Assembly: GCA_016218375.1 (NCBI GenBank)
Contig: JACREG010000134.1
Span: 1 to 41,678, forward strand
DNA: 41,678 bases
From: Gammaproteobacteria bacterium
GTDB taxonomy: Bacteria > Pseudomonadota > Gammaproteobacteria > Thiohalobacterales > Thiohalobacteraceae
Direction of reading: 5' to 3'
The position numbers and the translations under genes are program-made. This document shows positions 8,749 through 17,572 of the stretch, piece after piece. The first letter of the stretch is position 1, and the number at the start of each line of letters is the position of its first letter. Below the pieces are notes generated by a model, which was not told the origin of the DNA, ran no database searches, and saw only the letters and a program-made list of their open reading frames with translations.

Positions 8749-10230
8749 ATGTCGAAGAAGGCTGTCGACAACAGCCTGCGTCCAGCGCTTGTGGCGCTCA
8801 TGGTGACCGCACTGACCAGCTGCGGCCAACCCACGGTGGTACGCCATTATACGACGCAGTTATTCACCCGCTCCCCCGAGGCGTCGTCCGCGTATGCCGA
8901 CAAGGCAGTGGCCGCTCCGGTCGCGGATGCGGTCGCGGCGCGCAACGTCCAGGCGCCGGAGCACGACGGCACGTCCGAACCCATCTCCACGTATACCCAC
9001 GCCTGGAACCGCATGCGCGACAACTTCCAGTTCCCGACGGCGCGCGACGCACGTCTGGACCGGCAGATCGTTTGGTATCAGAGCAACGCCAGCAGCCTGC
9101 GCAATGCCTTGGATCGGGCGGACCCGTTCATGGGCTGGATTCTGGATCAGCTTGAAAGCCAGAATCTGCCCGCCGAGCTGGCCCTGTTGCCGGTGATCGA
9201 GAGCGGCTACCAACCCCTGGCCCGTTCGCCCGGTGGCGCCGCCGGCCTTTGGCAGTTCGTGCCCGGAACCGGCAATCGCTTTGGTCTGAAAGAAAGCCGC
9301 TGGTACGACGGCCGCCGCGACGTGATCGCATCCACACAAGCCGCGCTGGAATATTTCGCCTTTCTGCGCGACGAATTCTCCGGCGACTGGCTGCTCGCCT
9401 TGGCCGCTTATAACTGTGGTGAAGGGACCGTCGCCCGCGCCGTGCAACGCAACCACGCACGCGGCCTGCCCGAGGATGTCTGGCACCTGAACCTGCCGAC
9501 CCACACACTCGACTATGTAGCCAAGCTGCTGGCCCTGCGCGACATCGTCGCCACGCGCAGCCACTACGGCATCGCCCTGCCCAATCTCGATGCCGAGACG
9601 CAGATCGCCCTGGTCGACACGCATGGACAGATCGATCTCGGCAAGGCCGCCAATCTTGCCGGCATCTCCATAGACGACATGCGCCGCCTCAACCCCGGCC
9701 TCAAGCGCCACGCCACCGCCCCCAACGGACAGTTGGTGATTCCGGTGGATGCCGCGGAAAAATTCGCGGCGAAGCTCGCCAACCTGAACTACGACGACCG
9801 TACCGCCGCGCCGCAGGCCGAATCGAACGCGACCTCCGCCGTCGTCGCCACGGCCGCGACCGGCCCGACCTATCGCGTGCGTTCCGGCGATACCCTGTGG
9901 AGCATATCCCGCCGTCACAAGCTGTCGATGCAACAGTTGCTGAGCCTGAACGATTTATCGTCCGATGCGAAATTACGCATCGGTCAAACCCTTCAGGTGG
10001 TTGCCGCAAAGACCACGACCGCCGCGAAAGCGCCATCCAAGAGCCGCCAGACGCTGCAATACACCGTGCGCCGCGGCGACTCGCTCATGCAGATTTCCCG
10101 CCGTTATCGCGTGACCGTCAGCGACCTACGCTCCTGGAACGATCTGAAGAGCGATCAGTATCTGCAACCGGGCCAGAAGCTCACCCTCTACCCCGACACC
10201 CGCATGCGCGCCGACGGCAACGACGGTTGA
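8749..10230 (+). CDS. mltD: Membrane-bound lytic murein transglycosylase D, lipoprotein with LysM repeats
   Basis: 493 residues. It cleaves the glycan strands of peptidoglycan non-hydrolytically at the outer membrane. The N-terminus carries a lipobox (LTSC, cysteine 25) for outer-membrane anchoring. The transglycosylase domain spans about residues 105-260, with the catalytic glutamate E151 in VIESGYQPLARSPGGAAGLWQF and the later ALAAYNCGEGTV. Two LysM peptidoglycan-binding repeats follow, starting YRVRSGDTLWSISRRH (about 376) and YTVRRGDSLMQISRRY (about 436). It is divergent from the yafS-like gene. gloB, next to mltD in E. coli, is missing here. Confidence 0.94.
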   Translation: MSKKAVDNSLRPALVALMVTALTSCGQPTVVRHYTTQLFTRSPEASSAYADKAVAAPVADAVAARNVQAPEHDGTSEPISTYTHAWNRMRDNFQFPTARDARLDRQIVWYQSNASSLRNALDRADPFMGWILDQLESQNLPAELALLPVIESGYQPLARSPGGAAGLWQFVPGTGNRFGLKESRWYDGRRDVIASTQAALEYFAFLRDEFSGDWLLALAAYNCGEGTVARAVQRNHARGLPEDVWHLNLPTHTLDYVAKLLALRDIVATRSHYGIALPNLDAETQIALVDTHGQIDLGKAANLAGISIDDMRRLNPGLKRHATAPNGQLVIPVDAAEKFAAKLANLNYDDRTAAPQAESNATSAVVATAATGPTYRVRSGDTLWSISRRHKLSMQQLLSLNDLSSDAKLRIGQTLQVVAAKTTTAAKAPSKSRQTLQYTVRRGDSLMQISRRYRVTVSDLRSWNDLKSDQYLQPGQKLTLYPDTRMRADGNDG

Positions 10231-10345
10231 TACCGCACCACTCCGCACTCCAAAGGTTCACCCTTCGCCGCACAGCGGCATTGATGCCATAATAGCGGCG
10301 CCCTCGACAGGGCGATTGCCGAATACTCCGGTTTTGAGGACCCCA

Positions 10346-11137
10346 ATGGTCAATTCCGCTTGCGAATGGCAGACCGATACCGGCCTGTCCGCCGCCGATA
10401 TAGAACACTTTCAGCGCGACGGCTTCCTGATCCTGCGCGGATTCGCCGCGCCCGCCACGGTCGAAACCTTGCGCGGTATCGCGGAAGAACACCTGCGCCG
10501 CGAGATTGCCCCGCTCGAATACGAGGCCGACCTGCACTACCCCGGCGCGCCGTCGTCGCGCAGTGCCGAAGGTGGACGCACCGTGCGCCGCTTGCTCCAG
10601 GCCCAAGGCCGCCACCCGGCCTTCACCCAATGGCTCGATCAACCGGCCCTGCTCACGCGCCTGCACCAATTGCTCGGCCCTGAGGTGCTCATGCCCTTGG
10701 CGCATCACAACTGCATCATGACCAAGCAGCCGCGCTTCAGCAGCGACACCGGCTGGCACCAGGATATCCGCTACTGGGCGTTCGAGCGCGCGGAGCTGAT
10801 CAACGTCTGGTTGGCCTTGGGACCGGAGCGGGAAGACAACGGCTGTCTGCGCCTGATACCGGGATCGCATCGCTGTCAGTACGAAAAGACTCAATTCGAT
10901 AACGCGCAGTTCTTCCGTGAAGATGTGGCGGCCAATCGACCGCTGCTAGAGCAGGCACTCAATGCCGAGCTCGAGGCCGGCGATATTCTATTGTTCCACT
11001 GCCGCACCCTGCACGCCGCCACGCGCAATTTTTCCGAGCAGACCAAATACTCGGCCGTGTTCACCTTCCGCGCCGGCGACAATCGTCCGCTGCCCGGCAC
11101 GCGTTCGGCAGCGCTACCGGAGTTGCACATGCCGTGA
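10346..11137 (+). CDS. Phytanoyl-CoA dioxygenase (PhyH) family protein
   Basis: 263 residues, Fe(II)/2-oxoglutarate oxygenase fold. The iron-binding H-x-D is in GWHQDIRYW and the distal histidine in FHCRTLHAATRN; the opening FQRDGFLILRGFAAP is typical of the family. The substrate cannot be inferred; related proteins hydroxylate fatty-acyl, ectoine-like or other small molecules, and no ectoine genes are in view. The start at 10346 is chosen for GAGGA a few bases upstream; a TTG at 10316 would add 10 residues without a site. It converges on the aminotransferase gene. Confidence 0.85.
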   Translation: MVNSACEWQTDTGLSAADIEHFQRDGFLILRGFAAPATVETLRGIAEEHLRREIAPLEYEADLHYPGAPSSRSAEGGRTVRRLLQAQGRHPAFTQWLDQPALLTRLHQLLGPEVLMPLAHHNCIMTKQPRFSSDTGWHQDIRYWAFERAELINVWLALGPEREDNGCLRLIPGSHRCQYEKTQFDNAQFFREDVAANRPLLEQALNAELEAGDILLFHCRTLHAATRNFSEQTKYSAVFTFRAGDNRPLPGTRSAALPELHMP

Positions 11138-11167
11138 CACGCGCTTGCGTTTAACACATTCGGCGCA

Positions 11168-12352
11168 TTACCGACTGCCGTAATGCGCCATCGCCGCACC
11201 GACGGCGACGCCCGACTGAATCGGCGCCCGCATATCGGTGAGCACCGCATCCAACGCACCCAGACAGAACAGCACATTGCGCCGACTGGCCGCGTAACCC
11301 ATCAGGCCGATGCGCCAGATCTTGCCCGCCATCACGCCTAGACCCGCACCAAGTTCCAGACTGTATTCGTCGAGCAAACGCGTGCGCACCGCCGCCTCGT
11401 CCACACCCTCCGGCACACGGATCGCATTCAACTGCGGCAGGCGCGCCTCGGGCTTCACCACGAACGACAAACCCATCGCCTCGATGCCCGCGCGCAATGC
11501 CTCGTGATGGCGGCGATGCCGCGCCCAGGCGGTGTCGATGCCTTCTTCTTGCAGAATCACCAGCGCCTCGTGCAACGCATACAGCGTATTGATCGGCGCG
11601 GTGTGGTGATAGGCGCGTTTGCCGCCGCCCGCCCAATAACCGAGCACCAGCGTCAGATCGAGGAACCAACTTTGCACTTTGGTTTTGCGCGCCTTCACGC
11701 GTTCCAACGCGCGTTCGCTGAACGTCACCGGCGACAGACCCGGCACACAGGACAAACATTTCTGCGTGCCGGAATACACCGCATCCAAACCCCAGTCGTC
11801 GACCAACAACGGCGTACCGCCGAGCGAGGTCACGGCGTCGACGATCGTAAGACAGCCATGCTGCTGCGCCAGCGCGGCGAGCGTCTGAGCATCCGATTGC
11901 GCACCAGTGGATGTCTCGGCGTGCACGAATGCAACTATCTTCGCCTGCGGATGCGCCTTGAGCGCGTCTTCCACTTTGTGCGGATCGACCGGCTCGCCCC
12001 AGGCATCCTCCACCATGACGGCGACACCGCCCGCGCGTTCGACGTTCTCCTTCATGCGCCCGCCGAACACACCGTTCTGACAAACGATGATTTTATCGCC
12101 CGGCTCGACCAGATTGACGAACGCCGTTTCCATGCCCGCCGAACCCGGTGCCGACACCGGCATAGTCAGCGCATTGCGTGTCTGCAAGGCGTAACGGAGC
12201 AGCTCCTTCAATTCGTCCATCATGGCTACGAACACGGGGTCTAAATGACCGATGGTCGGGCGACTCAACGCTTCGAGTACGCGGGGAGAGACATCCGATG
12301 GACCGGGCCCCATCAGGGTCCGTTGCGGAGGATGGAAAGAGCTTATGCGCAT
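11168..12352 (-). CDS. Class V aminotransferase, alanine/serine-glyoxylate type
   Basis: 394 residues, pyridoxal-phosphate enzyme of the alanine-glyoxylate/serine-glyoxylate aminotransferase group. The opening LMGPGPSDVSPRVLEALSRPTIGHLDP is the family signature; the PLP aspartate lies in TIVDAVTSLGGTP and the Schiff-base lysine is K198 in YSGTQKCLSC. The C-terminal GAGLGVMAGKIWRIGLMGY carries the substrate-carboxylate arginine. It probably makes glycine from glyoxylate with alanine or serine as donor; the preferred donor cannot be read from sequence. GAGGAAA precedes the ATG by five bases. It is divergent from the sulfide:quinone reductase. Confidence 0.88.
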   Translation of the reverse strand: MRISSFHPPQRTLMGPGPSDVSPRVLEALSRPTIGHLDPVFVAMMDELKELLRYALQTRNALTMPVSAPGSAGMETAFVNLVEPGDKIIVCQNGVFGGRMKENVERAGGVAVMVEDAWGEPVDPHKVEDALKAHPQAKIVAFVHAETSTGAQSDAQTLAALAQQHGCLTIVDAVTSLGGTPLLVDDWGLDAVYSGTQKCLSCVPGLSPVTFSERALERVKARKTKVQSWFLDLTLVLGYWAGGGKRAYHHTAPINTLYALHEALVILQEEGIDTAWARHRRHHEALRAGIEAMGLSFVVKPEARLPQLNAIRVPEGVDEAAVRTRLLDEYSLELGAGLGVMAGKIWRIGLMGYAASRRNVLFCLGALDAVLTDMRAPIQSGVAVGAAMAHYGSR

Positions 12353-12491
12353 AAATTTCCTCTATGAATAATCATGAGCCCGGCGTCCACAATCGACGCA
12401 GTTTATCGACATCGATCAATCCCTAACCGACTACACTGACAGAATGGCAGTTCATACCCGTCGGAAATCAATCGTACGCAGTTTTATGGAG

Positions 12492-12505
12492 ATGATCTAT
12501 ATCAA
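12492..12505 (+). promoter_or_regulatory. Candidate FNR/ANR-type binding site upstream of the sulfide:quinone reductase
   Basis: ATGATCTATATCAA matches the FNR consensus TTGAT-N4-ATCAA at nine of ten defined positions. Its centre lies 77 bases before the ATG of the SQR gene. TATGCT (12523) or TATCAA (12529) could serve as the -10, which would place the box about 37-43 bases before transcription start, near the class II activator position. The regulator is inferred only from the motif. Confidence 0.35.
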
Positions 12506-12575
12506 GTAGCTTTGTCAGCCCTTATGCTATCAAAGCACTTACAGAAGTATTTCATTCGGATGCGAGGTATTAGAC

Positions 12576-13853
12576 ATGGCACACATCGTTGTACTCGGCG
12601 CAGGTATCGGGGGCATGCCTGCGGCTTATGAGTTGCGTGAAGTCTTGGATAAAGAACACGACGTCACCGTGGTCAATTCCAGCGACTTCTTCCAGTTCAC
12701 ACCGTCGAACCCTTGGCTCGCGGTCGGCTGGCGCACCCGCGAGGCCATCACCATCCCGCTTGAATCCGTGCTGAAAAAACACGGAATCAATTTCATCGCC
12801 GGTTGGGTGGAGAAAATCGACCCGGCCGCGAACAAGCTGATCCTCAAGAACGGTCAGGAGGTCGGCTACGACTATCTGGTGATCGCCACCGGCCCGCGCC
12901 TGGCCTTCGAGGAAGTGCCCGGCGCCGGACCGGTCGATGGCTTCACCCAATCGGTGTGCACCGTCGACCATGCCGAGAAATCCTATGAGGATTTCCTGAA
13001 GCTGGTCGCCGATCCCGGCCCCGTCGTGGTCGGCGCCGTACAGCTCGCGAGCTGCTTCGGGCCGGCCTATGAATACGCCGCCATCCTCGACACCGCGCTG
13101 CGCAAACACGGCGTCCGCAATAAAGTGCCAATGACCTTCGTGACCAGCGAACCCTATATCGGTCACTTGGGCCTGGGCGGCGTCGGCGACTCCCGCGGCC
13201 TGATCGAACACGAATTCCGCAACCGCCACATCAAGTGGATCACCAATGCGAAAACCACCAAGGTCGAGGCCGGCAAGGTCTTCGCCGACGAGATGAACGA
13301 TAAAGGCGAAGTCGTCAAACAACACGAACTGCCCTTCAAGCACGCCATGCTGCTGCCGGCGTTCAAGGGCGTCGATCCGATCGCCGCCGTCGAAGGCCTG
13401 TGCAATCCGCGCGGCTTCGTCATCGTCGACGAGCACCAGCGCAGCCCGAAATATACCAACATCTATTCCGCCGGCGTATGCATCGCCATTCCTCCAGTCG
13501 AGGCGACACCGGTGCCGACCGGCGCGCCCAAGACCGGTTATATGATCGAGTCGATGGTCACCGCCATCGTGCGCAACATCAAGGCGGAACTGACCGGCTA
13601 CCCAATCGCCTCCAAGGCGACCTGGAACGCCTTCTGTCTCGCCGACCTCGGCGACACCGGCGCGGCCTTCATCGCCCTGCCGCAGATCCCGCCGCGCAAT
13701 GTCACCTGGTTCAAGAAAGGCAAATGGGTGCATTACGCGAAGATCGCCTTCGAGAAGTATTTCCTGCGCAAGATGCGCAGCGGTGTCTCGGAACCGATCT
13801 TCGAAAAATGGGCGCTGCAAATGATGGGCGTGGTGCGTCTCAAGAAAGACTGA
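12576..13853 (+). CDS. sqr: Sulfide:quinone oxidoreductase
   Basis: 425 residues, flavoprotein of the two-dinucleotide-binding disulfide oxidoreductase family. It oxidises sulfide to polysulfide/sulfur and passes electrons to the quinone pool at the cytoplasmic membrane. The FAD motif GAGIGG is at residues 8-13, and a second FAD-contacting segment is YTNIYSAGVC. The three cysteines expected of SQR are present: C128 in VCTVDHA, C160 in ASCFGPAYEY and C354 in NAFCLADLGD, which separates it from NADH dehydrogenase II. The C-terminal part with aromatic and basic residues could be the monotopic membrane anchor. It supports a sulfur-oxidising lifestyle. A candidate FNR box lies upstream and a strong hairpin downstream. 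Confidence 0.88.
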   Translation: MAHIVVLGAGIGGMPAAYELREVLDKEHDVTVVNSSDFFQFTPSNPWLAVGWRTREAITIPLESVLKKHGINFIAGWVEKIDPAANKLILKNGQEVGYDYLVIATGPRLAFEEVPGAGPVDGFTQSVCTVDHAEKSYEDFLKLVADPGPVVVGAVQLASCFGPAYEYAAILDTALRKHGVRNKVPMTFVTSEPYIGHLGLGGVGDSRGLIEHEFRNRHIKWITNAKTTKVEAGKVFADEMNDKGEVVKQHELPFKHAMLLPAFKGVDPIAAVEGLCNPRGFVIVDEHQRSPKYTNIYSAGVCIAIPPVEATPVPTGAPKTGYMIESMVTAIVRNIKAELTGYPIASKATWNAFCLADLGDTGAAFIALPQIPPRNVTWFKKGKWVHYAKIAFEKYFLRKMRSGVSEPIFEKWALQMMGVVRLKKD

Positions 13854-13862
13854 GTCCGCAAA

Positions 13863-13908
13863 ATCGGATTGCCGTGGCGCGCCTAACGACGCGCCGCGGC
13901 AATCCGAT
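13863..13908 (-). terminator. Long hairpin between convergent genes
   Basis: A 19-bp stem (one G-T pair) with an 8-base loop: ATCGGATTGCCG at 13863-13874 pairs with CGGCAATCCGAT at 13897-13908, and GGCGCG with CGCGCC inside. On the minus strand it is followed by TTTTG, a short T-run, so it suits the exonuclease transcript best; it may also stop the SQR transcript from the other side. It overlaps the last codons of the exonuclease gene. Confidence 0.6.
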
Positions 13909-14413
13909 ACATCTCGATCAGACGCCGCACATCGTTGTCCGCCCGATGCCAGTGCAATCCCTTCAAGCGCCCCACCGCCACCGCCCGTAACTGCTCCATC
14001 CAGCCACGCCTATAGGTCTGGGTAGGCGGCGCCACGGCATAGAGCAACTCGTCGAAGTTGGCCAATTCAAACGTCGGGGTTATGCCGGCCGACTGAAACA
14101 ACTGTTCCAGCCACAGCCGGTCATACGGCAGACCGTCGACATAAACGACCGCCCCCGCCAGTTGCGCATTCATGCGCTCGGCGATCCAGACCGTATCCGC
14201 ACCCGCTTCGGCCAACTGTTCGCGCCGAATACCGTGGATACCTTCCGCGACCGGTTCCCAGCCTACCTCCAGATGCCAACGCGCATCCGGTCGGATCAGC
14301 CAGCACTCCATGACACCGTCGACATTGCCCCAGGCCACCTCGATGGGAAAGCCCAGCACGCCGAGGCCGCTGGCCTCGAAGTCCAGGAAGTGGGGAGGAT
14401 GGTCTGTGTTCAT
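13883..14413 (-). CDS. DnaQ-fold 3'-5' exonuclease-like protein
   Basis: 176 residues from the ATG at 14413; a longer reading with 13 more residues is possible but no ribosome site supports either start strongly. Residues fit the DEDD exonuclease superfamily: FLDFEASGLG (first D and E), IHGI, YVDGLPYDRLWLEQLF (D), and HRADNDVRRLIEMY (H and D). The substrate is unknown; sequence conservation to DnaQ or RNase T is low. It is not the polymerase subunit, which is at 6638-7351. Confidence 0.72.
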   Translation of the reverse strand: MNTDHPPHFLDFEASGLGVLGFPIEVAWGNVDGVMECWLIRPDARWHLEVGWEPVAEGIHGIRREQLAEAGADTVWIAERMNAQLAGAVVYVDGLPYDRLWLEQLFQSAGITPTFELANFDELLYAVAPPTQTYRRGWMEQLRAVAVGRLKGLHWHRADNDVRRLIEMYRIAAARR

Positions 14414-14532
14414 GCGCGTGTCATGCCTGCATGCTGTCGCGACCCGGTACAACGTCCGGCGTGCGCTGTACCCGGGTTTACCCTATGCTTGTGCACTCTT
14501 TCAAATGCGTTCCACACACACCCGCGCCAACC

Positions 14533-15528
14533 ATGAAAGTCAGCGTCATCATAACCACCTACAACCGCGCACAGCTCGTTTGCGAGGCCATCGACAGTGT
14601 ACTCGAACAAACCTACCGGGATTTCGAGCTGATCGTCATCGACGACGGCTCCAGCGCCGACACGCAACAACGGCTCGCGGCCTACGGCAACCGCATCCAC
14701 TCGGTGCGCCAGCCAAACGCCGGCGTCAACGCAGCGCGCAATACCGCCCTGGCCTTGGCCCAAGGCGAGTACATCGCCACTTTGGACGACGACGACCTCT
14801 GGAAACCCTACAAGCTCGCGCTGCAAGTCGACATCCTGGACCGGCACCCAGACCTCGCCTTCACCTACTCGAATTTCTCCATCTACAAAAACCAGGACGA
14901 CATCCGGCCGAACGGCATCCAGACCTGGTATGCGCGCCCGATGGATTGGGCTGCATTCTTCAACACCTCGACCACGCTCGACGCTGCCGACCTCCCTGCG
15001 CAGACCGCGCTGTATTTCGGCGACATCTACACCGCCTCGCTCGACCACTATTTTGTCCTACCGAGCACCGCCCTGTTCCGCCGCAGCAAAATCCCCGCGG
15101 GCGTGAAATTCGTCGAGCACGATCCGATCTGCGGCGACTGGGATTTCTTCGCCCGATTGTCGCGCGACCATCCCGTCGCCTACCTCGATCACGACACCAC
15201 GCACAACCGCAGCCATCAGGACGCGGTACGGCTCACGCGCACCCAATGGAAACGGCAACTGGAATTCCGCGTCGACCTGCTGGAGCGCCTCTATCTTCAG
15301 GATGCCGAATTCTACCGGCAGCACAAAACCGAGACGGATGCCGTCTACCGGCAGCGACTGTCGGCATTATGCCGACAACACATCCTGGAAGGGGAACGCC
15401 AGCACGCGCACCGCGTGCTGGATAAATATCGAATGCACCACCGCGACGCGGACCTGCACTATGTCGCCTTGAGAACCGCGGCCAGCGTTCCAGGCCTGGG
15501 CCGACTGCTGAAGGCTATCCGTCGCTGA
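14533..15528 (+). CDS. Family 2 glycosyltransferase (GT-A fold)
   Basis: 331 residues. The GT-A family 2 pattern is plain: VSVIITTYNRAQLVCEAIDSVLEQTY, then VIDDGSS (nucleotide-sugar binding) and TLDDDDLWKPYK holding the DxD metal site. The C-terminal half (CGDWDFFARLSRDHPVAYLD, then a helical basic tail) is typical of transferases acting on polysaccharide or lipopolysaccharide chains. No membrane segment is evident. The start at 14533 puts MKVSVIITT at the N-terminus; upstream in-frame codons lack homology. It overlaps the end of the convergent double ATPase by 14 bases and is not in a polysaccharide cluster. Confidence 0.87.
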   Translation: MKVSVIITTYNRAQLVCEAIDSVLEQTYRDFELIVIDDGSSADTQQRLAAYGNRIHSVRQPNAGVNAARNTALALAQGEYIATLDDDDLWKPYKLALQVDILDRHPDLAFTYSNFSIYKNQDDIRPNGIQTWYARPMDWAAFFNTSTTLDAADLPAQTALYFGDIYTASLDHYFVLPSTALFRRSKIPAGVKFVEHDPICGDWDFFARLSRDHPVAYLDHDTTHNRSHQDAVRLTRTQWKRQLEFRVDLLERLYLQDAEFYRQHKTETDAVYRQRLSALCRQHILEGERQHAHRVLDKYRMHHRDADLHYVALRTAASVPGLGRLLKAIRR

Positions 15529-17572
15529 CCGCACTGTCCCGATACAACACGCAACTGACGCTCTGCCCGGCGCCGACATGATAAGTCTGCGGATAGTCGC
15601 TGCGACACTCCGGTAATGCGCGCGGGCAGCGCGGATGAAAATGGCACCCGGACGGACGCGCCAGCGGCGAAGGAATATCGCCGACGACCACCCGCGCACC
15701 ACGCACCCCGTGCTGTGCCCCCTGCCGAGCGTCGACGGGACGCGGCACGGCCGCCATGAGCGCCTGCGTATACGGATGCAGCGGATTCGCCAACACCTGC
15801 GGCGCCGGTCCACGTTCGACGATACGCCCCAGATACATCACCGCCACATCGTCGGCCAGATAACTCACCACCGCCAGATCGTGGCTGATGAACAGATAGG
15901 CCAAACCGCGTTCGTGCTGGAGACGCCGCAGCAGATTGAGAATCTGCGCCTGTACCGAGACATCCAGCGCGCTGGTCGGCTCGTCGCACACCAGCAGTTT
16001 GGGCTCGACCGCCAGGGCGCGGGCAATGCACAGGCGTTGCCGCTGACCACCGGAAAACTGGTGCGGATACAAATCCAGTTGCTCCGCGCGCAGACCGACC
16101 TGCTCCATCAAGGTGCGTGCGCGTGCGAGGCGATCTTCCGGTCCCGCGCCGATCGCCTGCACCTCCAACGCCTCCAGAAACATATCGCGAATGCGCATGC
16201 GCGGATTGAGCGAGGCAAACGGATCTTGAAACACCAACTGGAAACCCGCACGCGCACGCCGCAACGCCTCGCCCTGCAACTGCCCGAGATCGCGACCGTC
16301 GAACTGGATCGTGCCGGAGACGCTGCGTTGCAAGCGCATGACCGCCTTGGCCACGGTGGTCTTGCCGCAACCGGATTCTCCGACCAGGGCCAGCGTGCGG
16401 CCCGCGGCCAGTTCGAAGGACACGCCGTCGACGGCACGCAGCGACGCAGTCCGTCGAGCGAACCCGCGACTGAGCTTGAAGTCCACACACAAATCGCGCA
16501 CGGACAATAACGTTTCGCTCGGCGATCTTCGCAGCGGCAAGGGTTCCGCACCGACGTTTGTCTCCAGAGGCGTTACGCCATGCTCCGCCAGAAAACAACG
16601 CGCGCCCCATTCAGTGGCGCCGTACCACGCCGGTGTTTCCTGCGTGCAGCGCGGCATGGCCCGATCGCAGCGCGCCGCGAAGCGGCAACCCAACGCCTGC
16701 GAAACGCCGCTTTGTCCCGGACCTGGACTTGGGATGGCCGCCAGCCTATGCCCGCGTTGTTGCAGATCGGGTTGGGCGCGGAACAGCATCTGCGTATAGG
16801 GATGGGTCGGTGCCTTGAAGAAAGCCTCGCGCGGCGCCTGTTCCACAATCTGCCCGGCGTACATGACCGCGATGCGGTCGGCCATCTGCGCGGCGACGCC
16901 AAGATCATGGGTAATCAGCAACAAGGCCATGCCGCGCTCGCGTTGCAAGGTGGCGAGCAATTGCAGAATCTGCGCCTGGATGGTGACGTCCAGCGCCGTG
17001 GTCGGTTCGTCGGCGATCAACACCTCGGGGTCGCCAGCGAGCGCGATGGCGATCATCACGCGCTGCTTCATGCCACCGGAGAGTTGATGCGGATAATCGC
17101 CCAGACGCGCCGCGGCATCGCCGATACCGACGACGTCGAGCAGTTCCACGCAGCGTTGCTTGAGCGCACGTCCGCGCAAACCCTGATGCAGTCGCACGGA
17201 CTCGCCGATCTGATAGCCGATGGACAACACCGGATTCAACGAGGTCATGGGTTCCTGGAACACCATAGCGAGCTGCCGGCCGCGCAACCCGCGCCGCGTG
17301 CGCGGATCGAGCGCTTGCAACGCGCGCCCCGCGTAGTCGATGCGCCCACCCGCGATCACCGCGCCCTTCGGCAACAGATCCAGCAGCGCCAGCGCGGTCA
17401 GCGATTTGCCGCTGCCGGATTCGCCCAACAGGGCCAGGGTCTCGCCGCGCGCAATGCGGAAACTCACGCCATCGACCGGATAGACGTTACCGATGCGCAG
17501 ACGCAGATCGGCGACGGAGAGCAGCACCTCGCCCGTGCGCGTGTCAGCCGAGGAGTGACTGACTGCCGGCAT
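15515..17572 (-). CDS. Double ABC ATPase of the peptide/nickel (DppD-DppF) family
   Basis: 685 residues with two complete ATP-binding halves. Half 1: Walker A GESGSGKS (50-57), signature LSGGMKQRV, Walker B VLIADEP. Half 2: Walker A GESGCGKT, signature FSGGQRQRL, Walker B LLVCDEP. Each half ends in an oligopeptide-transporter C-terminal extension with four cysteines: [15 protein letters not shown] plus GARCF in half 1, and [16 protein letters not shown] plus SCVLY in half 2. This cysteine set resembles the one that binds an iron-sulfur cluster in some DppD proteins. The gene overlaps the end of yejF by 29 bases, so it is last in the yejBEF operon. YejF already supplies two ATPase domains, so this protein is either redundant or serves another importer. 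Confidence 0.88.
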   Translation of the reverse strand: MPAVSHSSADTRTGEVLLSVADLRLRIGNVYPVDGVSFRIARGETLALLGESGSGKSLTALALLDLLPKGAVIAGGRIDYAGRALQALDPRTRRGLRGRQLAMVFQEPMTSLNPVLSIGYQIGESVRLHQGLRGRALKQRCVELLDVVGIGDAAARLGDYPHQLSGGMKQRVMIAIALAGDPEVLIADEPTTALDVTIQAQILQLLATLQRERGMALLLITHDLGVAAQMADRIAVMYAGQIVEQAPREAFFKAPTHPYTQMLFRAQPDLQQRGHRLAAIPSPGPGQSGVSQALGCRFAARCDRAMPRCTQETPAWYGATEWGARCFLAEHGVTPLETNVGAEPLPLRRSPSETLLSVRDLCVDFKLSRGFARRTASLRAVDGVSFELAAGRTLALVGESGCGKTTVAKAVMRLQRSVSGTIQFDGRDLGQLQGEALRRARAGFQLVFQDPFASLNPRMRIRDMFLEALEVQAIGAGPEDRLARARTLMEQVGLRAEQLDLYPHQFSGGQRQRLCIARALAVEPKLLVCDEPTSALDVSVQAQILNLLRRLQHERGLAYLFISHDLAVVSYLADDVAVMYLGRIVERGPAPQVLANPLHPYTQALMAAVPRPVDARQGAQHGVRGARVVVGDIPSPLARPSGCHFHPRCPRALPECRSDYPQTYHVGAGQSVSCVLYRDSAVSDG

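Noticed and set aside
12570-13820. 416-codon open frame opposite the sulfide:quinone reductase
   Set aside because: Antisense shadow; the plus-strand frame has the FAD motif and all diagnostic cysteines.
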